From: a bacterium
Lineage (GTDB): Bacteria > Planctomycetota > J058 > JAJDCP01
Direction: 5' to 3'
NCBI GenBank assembly: GCA_030428695.1
Contig: JAUIEM010000191.1
Location: forward strand, 1 to 18,327
Length of the DNA stretch: 18,327 nt
Shown: positions 1-8,400 of the stretch, piece after piece
How positions within the stretch are numbered: the stretch's first letter is position 1
Layout of the letters: each line of letters begins with the position of its first letter
Notes under the pieces: model-generated
Databases searched by the model: none
What the model saw: the letters and a program-made list of their open reading frames with translations, nothing else
Told to the model about the DNA's origin: nothing
Program-made: the position numbers and the translations under genes

Positions 1-261
1 CGTCGGGACGCCGTTCACCACCACCGTGACCTGCGCCTTGCCCACCTGCTCGTCGCTGTCGGTGACCGTCACGGTGAGGGCGTGTTGCCCGGGGGCGAGC
101 GTCACCGGCGCGGGCGCCACGGCGACGCCGGTGCTGTTGGCCTGGGCCGTCGCCAGATCGCCCGCGATGTTGGAGCGCCACTCGATGCGCAGCGCCGCCG
201 GTGCGTCGTGGTCGTCGGAGACGTGGGCGATCAGGGTCACGGGCGTGCCGGCCGCCCACAT
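1..261 (-). CDS. Ig/PKD-like repeat protein fragment (partial, runs off left edge)
   Basis: The minus-strand frame whose last full codon ends at base 1 reads as a beta-rich domain. It opens with AGTPVTLIAHVSDDHDAPA, continues through IEWRSNIAGDL and VTLAPGQHALTVTVTDSDEQ, and ends near VTVVVNGVP. This alternation of strands with an S-D-x-D turn and a TLxPGxHxLTVTVTD strand is typical of PKD/Ig-like domains in secreted or surface proteins; the family is inferred from pattern only. The start is uncertain. The only nearby in-frame ATG is at 259-261, without a convincing ribosome binding site, and the frame stays open well into the divergent SDR gene as a Gly/Pro/Ala-rich stretch. No signal peptide is visible. 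The fragment may be the beginning of a protein, or the remains of one whose N-terminus was lost. Confidence 0.55.
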   Translation of the reverse strand, partial: MWAAGTPVTLIAHVSDDHDAPAALRIEWRSNIAGDLATAQANSTGVAVAPAPVTLAPGQHALTVTVTDSDEQVGKAQVTVVVNGVPT

Positions 262-354
262 CCGCCAGACCGCGCGCTGGTACCGGGAGGCGGGCTGGCT
301 GCCGGGCGGCGGGCCCTGCGCGGAGGCGCCGCGCCCGGCCGTCGGAGCCGCGTC

Positions 355-1176
355 GTGAAGCTCGCCCTGGTCACCGGCGCCGCCTCGGGCATCGGCCGCG
401 CCCTCGCCGGGAGGCTCGCGGCCTCCGGCGCGCGGGTGGTGCTCGCCGATGTCGACGGCGAGGCCGCGGAAGAGGCCGCTGCGAAGCTTCCCCAGGCCGA
501 GGGGGTGGAGCTGGACGTGCGCGATGCAGCGGCCTTCGCGGCGCTCGTCGAAGCGCTCCGCGCCCGCCACACCCGCCTGGACATGCTGATCAACTGCGCC
601 GGCGTCGGCCTGGCCGGCGAGCTGCGCGACACCCGCCTCAGCGACTGGAAGCGGCTGCTCGACGTCAACCTGTGGGGCGTGATCCACGGGGTCGCCGCGG
701 CCTATCCGGCGATGCTCGAGCAGGGCTCCGGCACGCTGGTCAACGTCGCCTCGGGCGCCGGATTGCTCCCGCGGCCGGGGATGACGGCCTACGCGACCAG
801 CAAGCATGCGGTGGTCGGCCTCGGCCTCTCCCTGCGCGAGGAGGCCGCGGCCTTCGGCGTACGGGTGTGCACCGTCTGCCCGGGCCACGTCGCGACCCCG
901 ATCGCGGCCCGCAGCACCTACCGCGGCCTCGACGGCGCGCAGCTGCAGGCCGCGATCCCCTTCGCCGGGCTCGCCCCGGAGCGCTGCGCCCGGCGCATCC
1001 TGCGCGGGGTGGCGAAGAACCGGGCGATCGTGACGGTCGACGCGCTGACCTCCCTGGAGTGGTGGCTGTACCGGGTGTGGCCGCGGCTCGGCGGCTGGGT
1101 CGGCCGCTGGCGCCTCGGACGCATGCGGGCGTTCCGCACCGAGCCGAAGCTGGTCGCGATGACGGAGGACGCCTGA
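355..1176 (+). CDS. Short-chain dehydrogenase/reductase (SDR)
   Basis: This 273-aa protein is a classical SDR, an NAD(P)-dependent oxidoreductase with a single Rossmann fold. The cofactor motif TGAASGIG lies at residues 7-14, NCAG at 80-83, the structural Asn in DVN at 105, the catalytic Ser at 133 (NVASG) and the catalytic pair Tyr146/Lys150 (YATSK). The PG motif follows at about 176-177. GTG at 355 is chosen as start because it lies directly before the first beta strand and has GGAG about 8 nt upstream; upstream in-frame sequence does not resemble an SDR. The C-terminal tail (about 230-260) is Trp- and Arg-rich (SLEWWLYRVWPRLGGW), which suggests membrane association and perhaps a lipid-like substrate. 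The substrate cannot be read from sequence. Its stop overlaps the next start by 1 nt, so it heads a membrane-protein operon. Confidence 0.9.
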   Translation: MKLALVTGAASGIGRALAGRLAASGARVVLADVDGEAAEEAAAKLPQAEGVELDVRDAAAFAALVEALRARHTRLDMLINCAGVGLAGELRDTRLSDWKRLLDVNLWGVIHGVAAAYPAMLEQGSGTLVNVASGAGLLPRPGMTAYATSKHAVVGLGLSLREEAAAFGVRVCTVCPGHVATPIAARSTYRGLDGAQLQAAIPFAGLAPERCARRILRGVAKNRAIVTVDALTSLEWWLYRVWPRLGGWVGRWRLGRMRAFRTEPKLVAMTEDA

Positions 1177-1889
1177 TGCCCGCGCTGCCCCCTGGCGAGG
1201 TCCTGCCCACCGCGCTGCTGTTCGTCGCCGGCGCGGTCTACCTCGCGATGCACTACGGCCTGCGGCCCGCGCTCCTCGCCCAGCGCTTCGGACAGGGGCT
1301 GTCGCCCGAACGCGCCGCGGCGCGCGGCTGGTTCCTGTTCCGCGTGCTCGGCGGCCTGCTCCTCGGGGGCGCGGCCCTGGCCTTCCGCCCCTGGCTGGAC
1401 ATCGGGCTCGGCGCCTGGAGTCTGGCCTGGTGGGGGCTCTTGCCGCTGCCCCTGCTGGTGGTCGTGCTCGCCCGCCAGGCGAAGAGCGCAGGCCACCGGG
1501 CGATGTATCCGCAGGTCCGCCTCCTCGGCCGGCGGCCCGGTCTGGGCTGGAAGAACGCCCTGAGCTGGGCGGTCTACCTGTACGGATACGAAGCTTTCTT
1601 CCGCGGCCTGCTCCTGTATGCTCTGGTCGCGTGGCTGGGCGCCTGGCCGGGCATCGCCGCGATGACCCTGGTCTACACGCTCGCCCACCTGCCCAAGCGG
1701 GCGGGGGAGTGCGCCGGATGCCTGGTCATGGGACCGGTCTTCGGCCTGTTGACGTTGCTGTCGGGCGGCTTCGCCGCGGCCTTCGTGCTGCACCTCGGCA
1801 TCGCCCTCGGCAACGACCTCCTCTGCCTGCGCGAGCGGGCGAGGCGCAGTGAAACCCAACCGGCGGAGGCCGTGCCATGCCCTGTGTGA
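1176..1889 (+). CDS. CPBP-family (CAAX protease/bacteriocin-processing-like) membrane protein
   Basis: This 237-aa polytopic membrane protein has hydrophobic segments at about 10-28, 52-70, 82-99, 128-152, 156-171 and 183-212. The pattern YEAFFRG (138-144), then HLP (171-173), then HLGIALGN (206-213) matches the EExxxR, His and H...N motifs of the CPBP/Abi intramembrane protease family. The first Glu of the EExxxR motif is Tyr here; the second Glu (139) and Arg143 remain. That may weaken or abolish peptidase activity, so the family call is firmer than the activity call. ATG at 1176 overlaps the SDR stop by 1 nt, which indicates translational coupling. The C-terminal 20 residues are polar and end in CPV. 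Members process or regulate other membrane proteins; no partner is identifiable here. Confidence 0.7.
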   Translation: MPALPPGEVLPTALLFVAGAVYLAMHYGLRPALLAQRFGQGLSPERAAARGWFLFRVLGGLLLGGAALAFRPWLDIGLGAWSLAWWGLLPLPLLVVVLARQAKSAGHRAMYPQVRLLGRRPGLGWKNALSWAVYLYGYEAFFRGLLLYALVAWLGAWPGIAAMTLVYTLAHLPKRAGECAGCLVMGPVFGLLTLLSGGFAAAFVLHLGIALGNDLLCLRERARRSETQPAEAVPCPV

Positions 1890-1895
1890 AGGAAG
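1889..1895 (+). promoter_or_regulatory. Ribosome binding site that decides the TVP38-like start
   Basis: AAGGAAG ends 5 nt before ATG at 1901. An in-frame ATG at 1877 would give eight extra residues but lies inside the preceding gene and has no comparable site, so 1901 is preferred. Confidence 0.6.
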
Positions 1896-1900
1896 TCCCG

Positions 1901-2500
1901 ATGTCGACGAACGAGAGCGAAGCCCCGCCGTCACCGGCCGCGAAGAAGCGCCCCTGGCTGCGCCTCGGCCTCCTCGCCGTGGTGCTGGTCGGTGTGATCG
2001 CGCTGGTGCGGGCCATGGGCTGGGACGAGCAGTTCGACCCCGAGCACATGCGCAGCCTGATCCTCTCCAGCGGGGGCTGGGGGGTCGCCCTGTTCTTCGT
2101 CGTGTTCTCGGTCGGCGTGCTGCTGCAGGTGCCGGGCTTCGTCTTCGTGCTCGCCGCGGTCGCGGTGTACGGGCAGGTCGCCGGCGGCCTGCTCGGCTAT
2201 GTCGCCGCCCTGTTCGCGGTCTCCGTCAGCTTCTGGCTGGTGCGGCTGGTCGGCGGCAGCGCCCTGTCGACGCTCGAGAAACCGCTGATCAAGAAGATCC
2301 TCGGCCGGCTCGACGAACATCCCCTGACGACCGTCGCGGTGCTGCGCATGCTGACCTGGATGGCCCCGCCGGTCAACTACGCCCTCGCCCTGACCAACCT
2401 GTCCTACGGCAAGTACCTGCTCGGCTCGGCCCTCGGCCTGATCCCGCCGATCTTCGTGGCGGTCGTGCTGTACGAGGGCGCGGTCGCGTACTTCACGTAG
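1901..2500 (+). CDS. TVP38/TMEM64 (VTT/SNARE-associated, DedA-like) membrane protein
   Basis: This 199-aa integral membrane protein has a polar N-terminal tail (1-18), a transmembrane segment at about 20-38, and the VTT core. In the core, hydrophobic segments at about 62-95 and 97-118 are followed by an amphipathic stretch and the signature region RMLTWMAPPVNYALALTNLS (about 149-168), then GKYLLGSALGLIPP and a last hydrophobic helix. The R-x7-P-x2-N-x6-N-L-S pattern is the conserved part of the TVP38/TMEM64/DedA group. Related eukaryotic VTT proteins act as lipid scramblases, and bacterial DedA proteins have been tied to undecaprenyl-phosphate or phospholipid transport. A lipid-handling role is therefore likely, but the substrate is unknown. 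It starts 11 nt after the CPBP gene stop in the same operon. Confidence 0.85.
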   Translation: MSTNESEAPPSPAAKKRPWLRLGLLAVVLVGVIALVRAMGWDEQFDPEHMRSLILSSGGWGVALFFVVFSVGVLLQVPGFVFVLAAVAVYGQVAGGLLGYVAALFAVSVSFWLVRLVGGSALSTLEKPLIKKILGRLDEHPLTTVAVLRMLTWMAPPVNYALALTNLSYGKYLLGSALGLIPPIFVAVVLYEGAVAYFT

Positions 2501-2529
2501 GACACCTGCCTCGCTCGAAGGAGACCGTC

Positions 2530-2982
2530 ATGACCGCGCCCCGCGAGCAGTGGATCCGCCGACTGGCCTGGGCCGCAGACCACGCCTCCGGGCTCGACTG
2601 GGGGGCGGATGACGCACCGGAGGGCCTGGCCGAGGAGGTCGAGGAGGCGCAGCGGGAGACCGAGGCAGACGCCCGGCGGGCGGTCGAGCGCTTCCGGGCA
2701 GGGGACGCCGTCGGCGCCTGGAGGACCGCCCGGAAGCTGCAGGAGACGGTCGCCGCCTACGAGCCCTTCGCGCCGGAGCTCGTCTGGGATTACCTCCTGG
2801 TCGTGGCGGTCCTGGCTCTGGCGGAGGCGGTCGACGGCGGCTCTGTTGAGCTGAACGCGGCCGACGCGGAGCTCCTCGAGGACGATCTCAGCGACTACGG
2901 TGGCGAAGAGGGCCGCGAGCAGCTGGCGGCCGTCGACAGGTGCCTGGCGCAAGGCTCTGACGGCTGGCTGCCGGCCGGATAG
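2530..2982 (+). CDS. Small acidic protein of unknown function
   Basis: I do not recognise this 150-aa protein. It is strongly acidic and predicted mostly helical, with an Ala/Glu-rich stretch EGLAEEVEEAQRETEADARR (about 31-50) and a hydrophobic helix near 83-101 (LVWDYLLVVAVLALAEAVDG). Gly-Gly and Asp-Glu clusters lie towards the C-terminus (LLEDDLSDYGGEEGRE). No signal peptide and no metal-binding or catalytic motif is evident; it is most likely cytoplasmic. ATG at 2530 is preceded by a good ribosome binding site, GAAGGAGA at 2517-2524. It begins 29 nt after the TVP38-like gene, so it is probably the last gene of the same transcript. Its stop lies only 5 nt from the stop of the convergent ion-channel gene, leaving no room for a separate terminator. 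Confidence 0.75.
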   Translation: MTAPREQWIRRLAWAADHASGLDWGADDAPEGLAEEVEEAQRETEADARRAVERFRAGDAVGAWRTARKLQETVAAYEPFAPELVWDYLLVVAVLALAEAVDGGSVELNAADAELLEDDLSDYGGEEGREQLAAVDRCLAQGSDGWLPAG

Positions 2983-2987
2983 CCCCC

Positions 2988-5414
2988 TCAGGCCCGCACA
3001 TCCTCGAGCCGCGCGAGCGCGTAGAGCGCCGTCAGCCCCGGCGGCGCCGGCTCCGTGCGCGGCGGATTGAGGCGGATGCCCGCCGCGCCCTCGTAGCCGA
3101 GCACCAGCACCCCCTGGGCGCGGTAGGCATCCTGCAGGGCGCCGAACGGCAGGGGCCCGGCCAGGGCGGTCGCGGGCGCGAGCCGGCAGAAGCTGGTGCC
3201 CGACCGCGCGGAGAGCTCCTCGTAGACGCGCTGCAGGCCCGGGACGAACATGTTCTGGACGACGAAGCGGTTCTTCAGCTGCTCGCCGGCGAGCACCGTC
3301 AAGAGCCCGTCCCCTTCCGCCCCGAACACCCCCTCGAGGCGGCGGCGCAAGAGCTCGCCCTTCTTCGGGTCCTGCATGCCGGCGACGATGCGCAGCGGGC
3401 GGGAGCCGCCGAGCCGCTGGTGGCGGTCGGCGAGGCGCAGCACCCCGAGGGACAGCTGGGCGTCCGGGTCGCCGCCGTCGTTGGCGCCGAGGAAGACGAA
3501 AGCCTCGGCCTCCAGGGCGGGGCCCTCGAGGTCGCCCCAGATGTCCGACAGGTCGCGGTGGGCGCTGCTGCTGAAGCTGAAGCGGCAGCCGTCGAGGCTC
3601 AGGACCTGCCCGGACAGGTGCGGCTCCCGCTCCCGTCCGATCATGCCGCGCAGCTGGTGCAGCGCCGAGTCGACGTCGGAGTCCTTCTCCGCGACGACGT
3701 GCACCTCGAGCGCGGCGAAGATGTGGCTGAGCTCGACGAGCAGCGCCGGCAGGCACTCGTTGAAGCCGAGCACGGTCAACCGGGTCGGCCGCGCGTGCCG
3801 GGTCGTGCACAGGAGCTCCGGCACCTCGGCGGTCGGCAGCGCCGCCGGCAGGGGAGGGTCGCTCTTGACCAGCCGCCGGGCCCAGCCCGCGAGCTCTTCC
3901 CAGCGGGCCGCCAGCCCGATCACGCCGCGCAGGCGCGCGGCGGGGATTCCGCCGTCGGAGCCGCGGTACGCGTCGAAGCGCCCGGGTTGGGAGGGCGGAT
4001 CGAGCAGACAATCCATACGGTCGAGCGCGACCTCCTTCGCCCCATCCTCCGGGCTCAGCAGCACCCCGAGCAGCAGCGCCCGCGCCTCCCGCGCGGCCCC
4101 GAACAGCGTGTCGTAGTCGAGCCGCGCGTCGCGTCTGCGCAGGGCCTCGCGCTCCGCCGCGGAGAACAGGTAGGTGTAGATCTCCTGGTTCTCGCTGGTC
4201 AGGAGCTCGTTGTAGGCGTCGAGGATGCCCGGGAAGGCGACGGTCTGGGCCATCAGGTAGCCGAGGAAGTGGCTGGTCGCGAGCACGTGCGTGTGAGGAC
4301 CGCCCGCCAGCCGCGCCGCCGTCAGGTTCCGCTCGTCGCGCAGCTCGGCGTAGATCAACGCCGCGCCGTTGATCTCGCGCAGGGCGAGCACCCCCGACAC
4401 GACGTGGGCGTCGGCGTCCCGGCCGTAGTGCTCCGCCGAGGCGAGGAACACCGCGCGCTTGGCCCGGGAGCCGGCCACCCGGCGCAGGTGCGCGACCTTG
4501 CCCCCGGTACCGGTGCGGTAGGGCACCGACTTGAGCCGCGGGCTGAGCAGGAAGTCCGCCTCCTGCTCCGCCGGCACCAGGACCGCCAGGCGCGCCCGCT
4601 TGAGGTTCTTGGCGTAGATCTCTTGCAGCTCGCGCACCAGCACCTCGTCCGCCGAGCCGCTGCCGACGATGATGTTGTGGCTGACCAGCTCGAGGGGCCG
4701 GTTGCGGGCGAGGCGCATCAGATCCTCGACCGAGCTGGTGCCCATACCGATCAGGAAGCTGATCAGGAACAGGCCGAACACGGTCAGGGTCAGGGAGATC
4801 ACGACGAGCACCGGATCGCGCAGGCTCGAGACCAGGTTCCCCGGATCCTGCACCTGGCGGAAGGACCAGAACAGGATGTCCGCGAAGTCGCGCTCCTCGA
4901 CCTCGCTGACCCCGTCTCCGTCGAAGTCGACGCCGCCCGGCTGCAGGTTGAACAGGAGCAGCGAGGCGGTCACCACCAGCACCAGCACGGCGACGAACAG
5001 GAAGGCGAACTGGTAGCGGCGCTCGCGCCGGGTCAGGACGAACCACACATCCCGCGCCAGGTCGCGCCAGTAGCCGAGCAGCATCACCATCCGCGACAGG
5101 CGCAGGAAGCGGAGCAGTCCGGTCCCGCGGTAGACGGGGGTCAGGAAGCTCAGGGTCGCGAGCAGGTCGCAGCCGAGGATGACCAGCTCGGCCCCCTTCC
5201 AGCCCGTCCGCCGCAGGTTGTGGAAGAACACCGCGCTGCGCAGGCTGAGCTCGCAGGCGAAGAGCACGAAGAACAGCGGGTAGAGCCCTTCGATGGTCTG
5301 CGACGGGATCACCGACAGCAGGATCAGCACCGACAGCACGATCCGCGTCAGGTCCCGGTTGAGCAGCTGCTCGACCCGGGCGATGAGTGCCGAGGGACGG
5401 GGCGGAGCGTGCAT
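2988..5414 (-). CDS. CASTOR/POLLUX-like ion channel with voltage-sensor-like N-terminus and tandem RCK-like domains
   Basis: This 808-aa channel reads as S1 (about 22-38), S2 (43-60, Glu55), S3 (75-92, Asp83), and an S4-like helix with Arg102, Arg105 and Arg108 at three-residue spacing. These are followed by S5 (135-157), a pore helix and filter (176-193, ending VQDPGN) and S6 (201-224). The filter is not TVGYG; it resembles the ADxGNH filter of plant CASTOR/POLLUX nuclear cation channels. A first RCK-like Rossmann domain starts at about 245 (HNIIVGSGSADEVL) and keeps CASTOR-like features such as a DADAHVVSGVLAL helix and AARLAGG. A second begins at about 545 (RLTVLGFNECLPALLVEL) and runs into the C-terminus. 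Just before the pore helix lies a 12-residue D-x-D-x-D-G loop (163-174) of the calcium-binding type. The channel probably conducts cations; ion and ligand are unknown. ATG at 5414 is 1 nt after the kinase stop. The family call rests on remembered plant sequences. Confidence 0.8.
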   Translation of the reverse strand: MHAPPRPSALIARVEQLLNRDLTRIVLSVLILLSVIPSQTIEGLYPLFFVLFACELSLRSAVFFHNLRRTGWKGAELVILGCDLLATLSFLTPVYRGTGLLRFLRLSRMVMLLGYWRDLARDVWFVLTRRERRYQFAFLFVAVLVLVVTASLLLFNLQPGGVDFDGDGVSEVEERDFADILFWSFRQVQDPGNLVSSLRDPVLVVISLTLTVFGLFLISFLIGMGTSSVEDLMRLARNRPLELVSHNIIVGSGSADEVLVRELQEIYAKNLKRARLAVLVPAEQEADFLLSPRLKSVPYRTGTGGKVAHLRRVAGSRAKRAVFLASAEHYGRDADAHVVSGVLALREINGAALIYAELRDERNLTAARLAGGPHTHVLATSHFLGYLMAQTVAFPGILDAYNELLTSENQEIYTYLFSAAEREALRRRDARLDYDTLFGAAREARALLLGVLLSPEDGAKEVALDRMDCLLDPPSQPGRFDAYRGSDGGIPAARLRGVIGLAARWEELAGWARRLVKSDPPLPAALPTAEVPELLCTTRHARPTRLTVLGFNECLPALLVELSHIFAALEVHVVAEKDSDVDSALHQLRGMIGREREPHLSGQVLSLDGCRFSFSSSAHRDLSDIWGDLEGPALEAEAFVFLGANDGGDPDAQLSLGVLRLADRHQRLGGSRPLRIVAGMQDPKKGELLRRRLEGVFGAEGDGLLTVLAGEQLKNRFVVQNMFVPGLQRVYEELSARSGTSFCRLAPATALAGPLPFGALQDAYRAQGVLVLGYEGAAGIRLNPPRTEPAPPGLTALYALARLEDVRA

Positions 5415-5415
5415 C

Positions 5416-8400
5416 TCAGTCCCCCAGCTGGCGCAACCGGTCACGGGCGAAGCGCTGCTCGGGGGCGACCTGCAGCCCGGTCTCGACACAGGCCCGGTAG
5501 GCGTCCTGGGCGTCGCGTCCGCGGCACTCGTCGTAGAGGGCGAGGAAGCCGAGCCACTCGCAGCGGCGCTTGTCCCGCATCTCCGCCGGGACTGCTGCGA
5601 GCGCCACGGTGAGCGCCGGCCGCTGCTCCGGGGCCGTGAGCGCCGCCCGGACGAGGGGACCCGGCCAGGCGTCGTAGTCCTCCCAGGCCGCGAGGGCCTC
5701 CGGGGTGCCCCAGGCGGCGAGGACGAAGGCGCAGTAGGGTGCGATGCCGCCCGCCGGGTCGACCGCGAGCACCGCCTCGAGGGTCGCGCGGGCCTCTTCC
5801 CGGTGGCCGGCCAGCTCCTGGGCGAGGGCGAGCTCGAAGCCGAGCGCGCGGTCCTCGGGGACGCGCTCCCAGGCTTGCCGATGCAGCCCGACGGCGCCGG
5901 CGAAGTCGCCGCGGACGCGCAGGATGTCCGCGCGCCGCAGCAGCGGGACGGGATCTTCCGGGGTGAGGCGCTCGACCTCCTCGTAGCTGGCGAGCGCTCC
6001 GTCGAGATCGCCGACGAAGGTGCGGTACATCCCGACCCGCAGCAGGCTGTCGACCAGCCGCGCGCGGTGGTCCTCGCGGGGCTCCGCCGCGTACAGCATC
6101 GCGTCGAGATCGAGCAGCTCGGCGAAGAGGCGCGCGGCCTCTTCGTACTCGCCGAGGGCTTCCCGCAGCTGGCCGTAGGTCAGCAGCACGTCGCGCAGGT
6201 GGTCGTGGCGGCCGTGCATCTCCGCGACCCGGCGGGCGAGGGGGAGGGCCTCGGCGAACAGGGCGCGCGACCCCTGCGGGTCGGTGTAGACCAGCGGCCG
6301 CGCGAGGTCGCACAGGCTGCGCGAGAGCAGCCACGGCGAGCGCGGCTCCTCGGGATAGCGCTCGAACAGCGCGCGGGCCCAGGCGACCGTGCGCTGGTTT
6401 GCCTCGACGGCGGCGCTGAAGTCCCCCTCGCCGACGTGGAGCGAGCCGAGCAGGCTGGCGGTCAACAGCACCCGGCGGAGGTTGCGCCCCGCCGGGGCCC
6501 GCTCGGCCATGCCGGCCTCGAGCGCGTAGGCCTCCTCGAGAATCGCGCCCGCCTCTGCCCCGCGCCCGGCGCCCCGCAGCGCGGTCGCGAGCTGGGTCAG
6601 GGCCCAGCTGCGGCTCTCGATGGCCGAGGGGAAGCCGAGGGGCGCGAGCGCCGCGACGGCCTCCTCGAGCACGGCGATCGCGTCGTCCCAGCGCCCCGAG
6701 CGCGTCAGCCACTCGCCGTAGCGCACCTCGATCGCGGCGGCCTCGTAGCGGGTGTCGGGGTCGACCGCGTCGGCGAGCATCGTCGCGACGACCGCCCGGG
6801 CCTCGACCAGGCAGCCCTCCGCCTCGTCGAGCCGCCCGCCGTGCAGCGCGACCACCGCCTGTAGCCGCAGGGTCTCGACCAGGTCCCGGCGCGCGTGTCG
6901 ATGGCCGGGATGTGCGGCGAGCACCGCCTCACACCGCGCGCGGGACGAGGCGAGGGGAGCCCGCGCCGCCGCCAGCGAGTCGGCGGTCACCCAGGTCCAC
7001 GCCAGCTCGCGCTCGGTCATCGCGCAACGCAGCTGCACCCACGTGTCCGTGGGCCTGTCGGCGGCGAGCTCGTCGAAGCTGCCGACCGCCCGGCTGAGGC
7101 CGTACGCCGCCGTGCGCGTGTGGCCGAGCTCGCGGGCCGCCTTCGCAGCCGTCACCTCGCTCATCGCCGCGTGCAGGGGGAAGATCGCGCTCCCTTCCGC
7201 CCGCGGTGCGAGCTGCGCGAGGTTCCTCGCGCAGAGCGCCCGGGCCTCGGCGTAGCGTCCGCGCGCGACCAGGACCTCGGCGAGCTCACCGAGGGCGCTG
7301 GCGAGAACGCCGTGGGCGAGGGGACTGCGGGTCGAGGCAGGGAAGCTCTCGGCGAGCTCTAGCGCCTCCTGCAGATGGGCCTCCGCCTCTTCCCAGCGCT
7401 GCAGCGCCCCCTCGATGCGCCCCCGCGCGATCAGGACATTCGCGAGCAACCAGCGGCCGCGGGCGCTCGGAGCCTCCGCGGCGAGCGCGGCCACGGCCTC
7501 GTGCAGGGCGACCGCCTCGGCTCGCGTCGCGCCGACGCCCGCCTTCCAGCGCGCGAGCAGCGCGAGGACCCGGGCGTCGAGCTCGTCGTGACGCACCGCG
7601 TCTGTGCGGGTCCCTACGGGGAGCCCCTCGAACGTCTCGAGGCTCGCGCGGAAGGGGACCAGCGCCTCGTGCGGTGCGCCGTTCAACTCCGTCTGGTGGG
7701 CGAACCGGGCGAGACAGATCGCGAGCTGCGCGCGCAGGTGCGGGTCGTCTTCCTGGGCGAGCAACCCGCGCAACAGCTCCGCCTGCCGCCCGTAGCTCTC
7801 GATCGCGGTGCTGTTGTAGGCGGCGTTGCGCGCCTGGGTGGCGAGCAATCCGTGGGCCGCCGCGAGCAACACCCGCGGGCGACGCTCCTCGGGGCGCGCG
7901 GCGCCCAGCTTTTCGAGCCACAGCACCGCCTCCTGCAGCGCGGCCTGGACGCTATCCCCGGCGACCCCGAGCAGCTGCTGGAGGCTGGCCTCGGCCAGGC
8001 CCAGCTCGATCCCGTCGAGCTCGGCCTCCCGGCCCGACCAGTTCGCCGAGCGCAGGGAGGCCCACTCACCGCGGGCGAGCGTCAGGATGGTCTGTGCGAC
8101 CTGCTGCTCCGGCCCGAGGATCAGCTCGTCGGCCACCTGCTCCCGCGCGGCGCGCACCACGCCGAGCAGCAGGTCGCGGGCGACGACCGCGCGCTGGTGC
8201 GACTCCGCGCTCTTGCGGGAGAGCGCGGCGTTGTGACGACGCTCCCGGACGATGCCCGCCGCCAGCAGCAGGAACAATACGCACAACACGCTGCCGAGCA
8301 GCCACTGCAGCCGCTTGCGCGAGCTCTTCTCGGCGGCGAGGGCCGCGCGCCGGGCGCGCACCCGGCTGCGCAGGTCGTCGTCCTCCCCCGCGTCGCCGAG

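Noticed and set aside
1877..1900. Upstream ATG start for the TVP38-like gene
   Set aside because: It lies inside the CPBP coding region with no ribosome binding site, while ATG at 1901 has AAGGAAG at good spacing.
918..1934. Minus-strand open frame across the SDR and CPBP genes
   Set aside because: Gln/Arg/Glu-rich translation typical of antisense frames; the plus-strand genes carry intact motifs.
3420..5612. Long plus-strand open frame opposite the channel gene
   Set aside because: Its translation is rich in Gln, Glu, Arg and Gly with no family motif, and it is the antisense of a clear channel protein. Long antisense frames are expected at this GC content.
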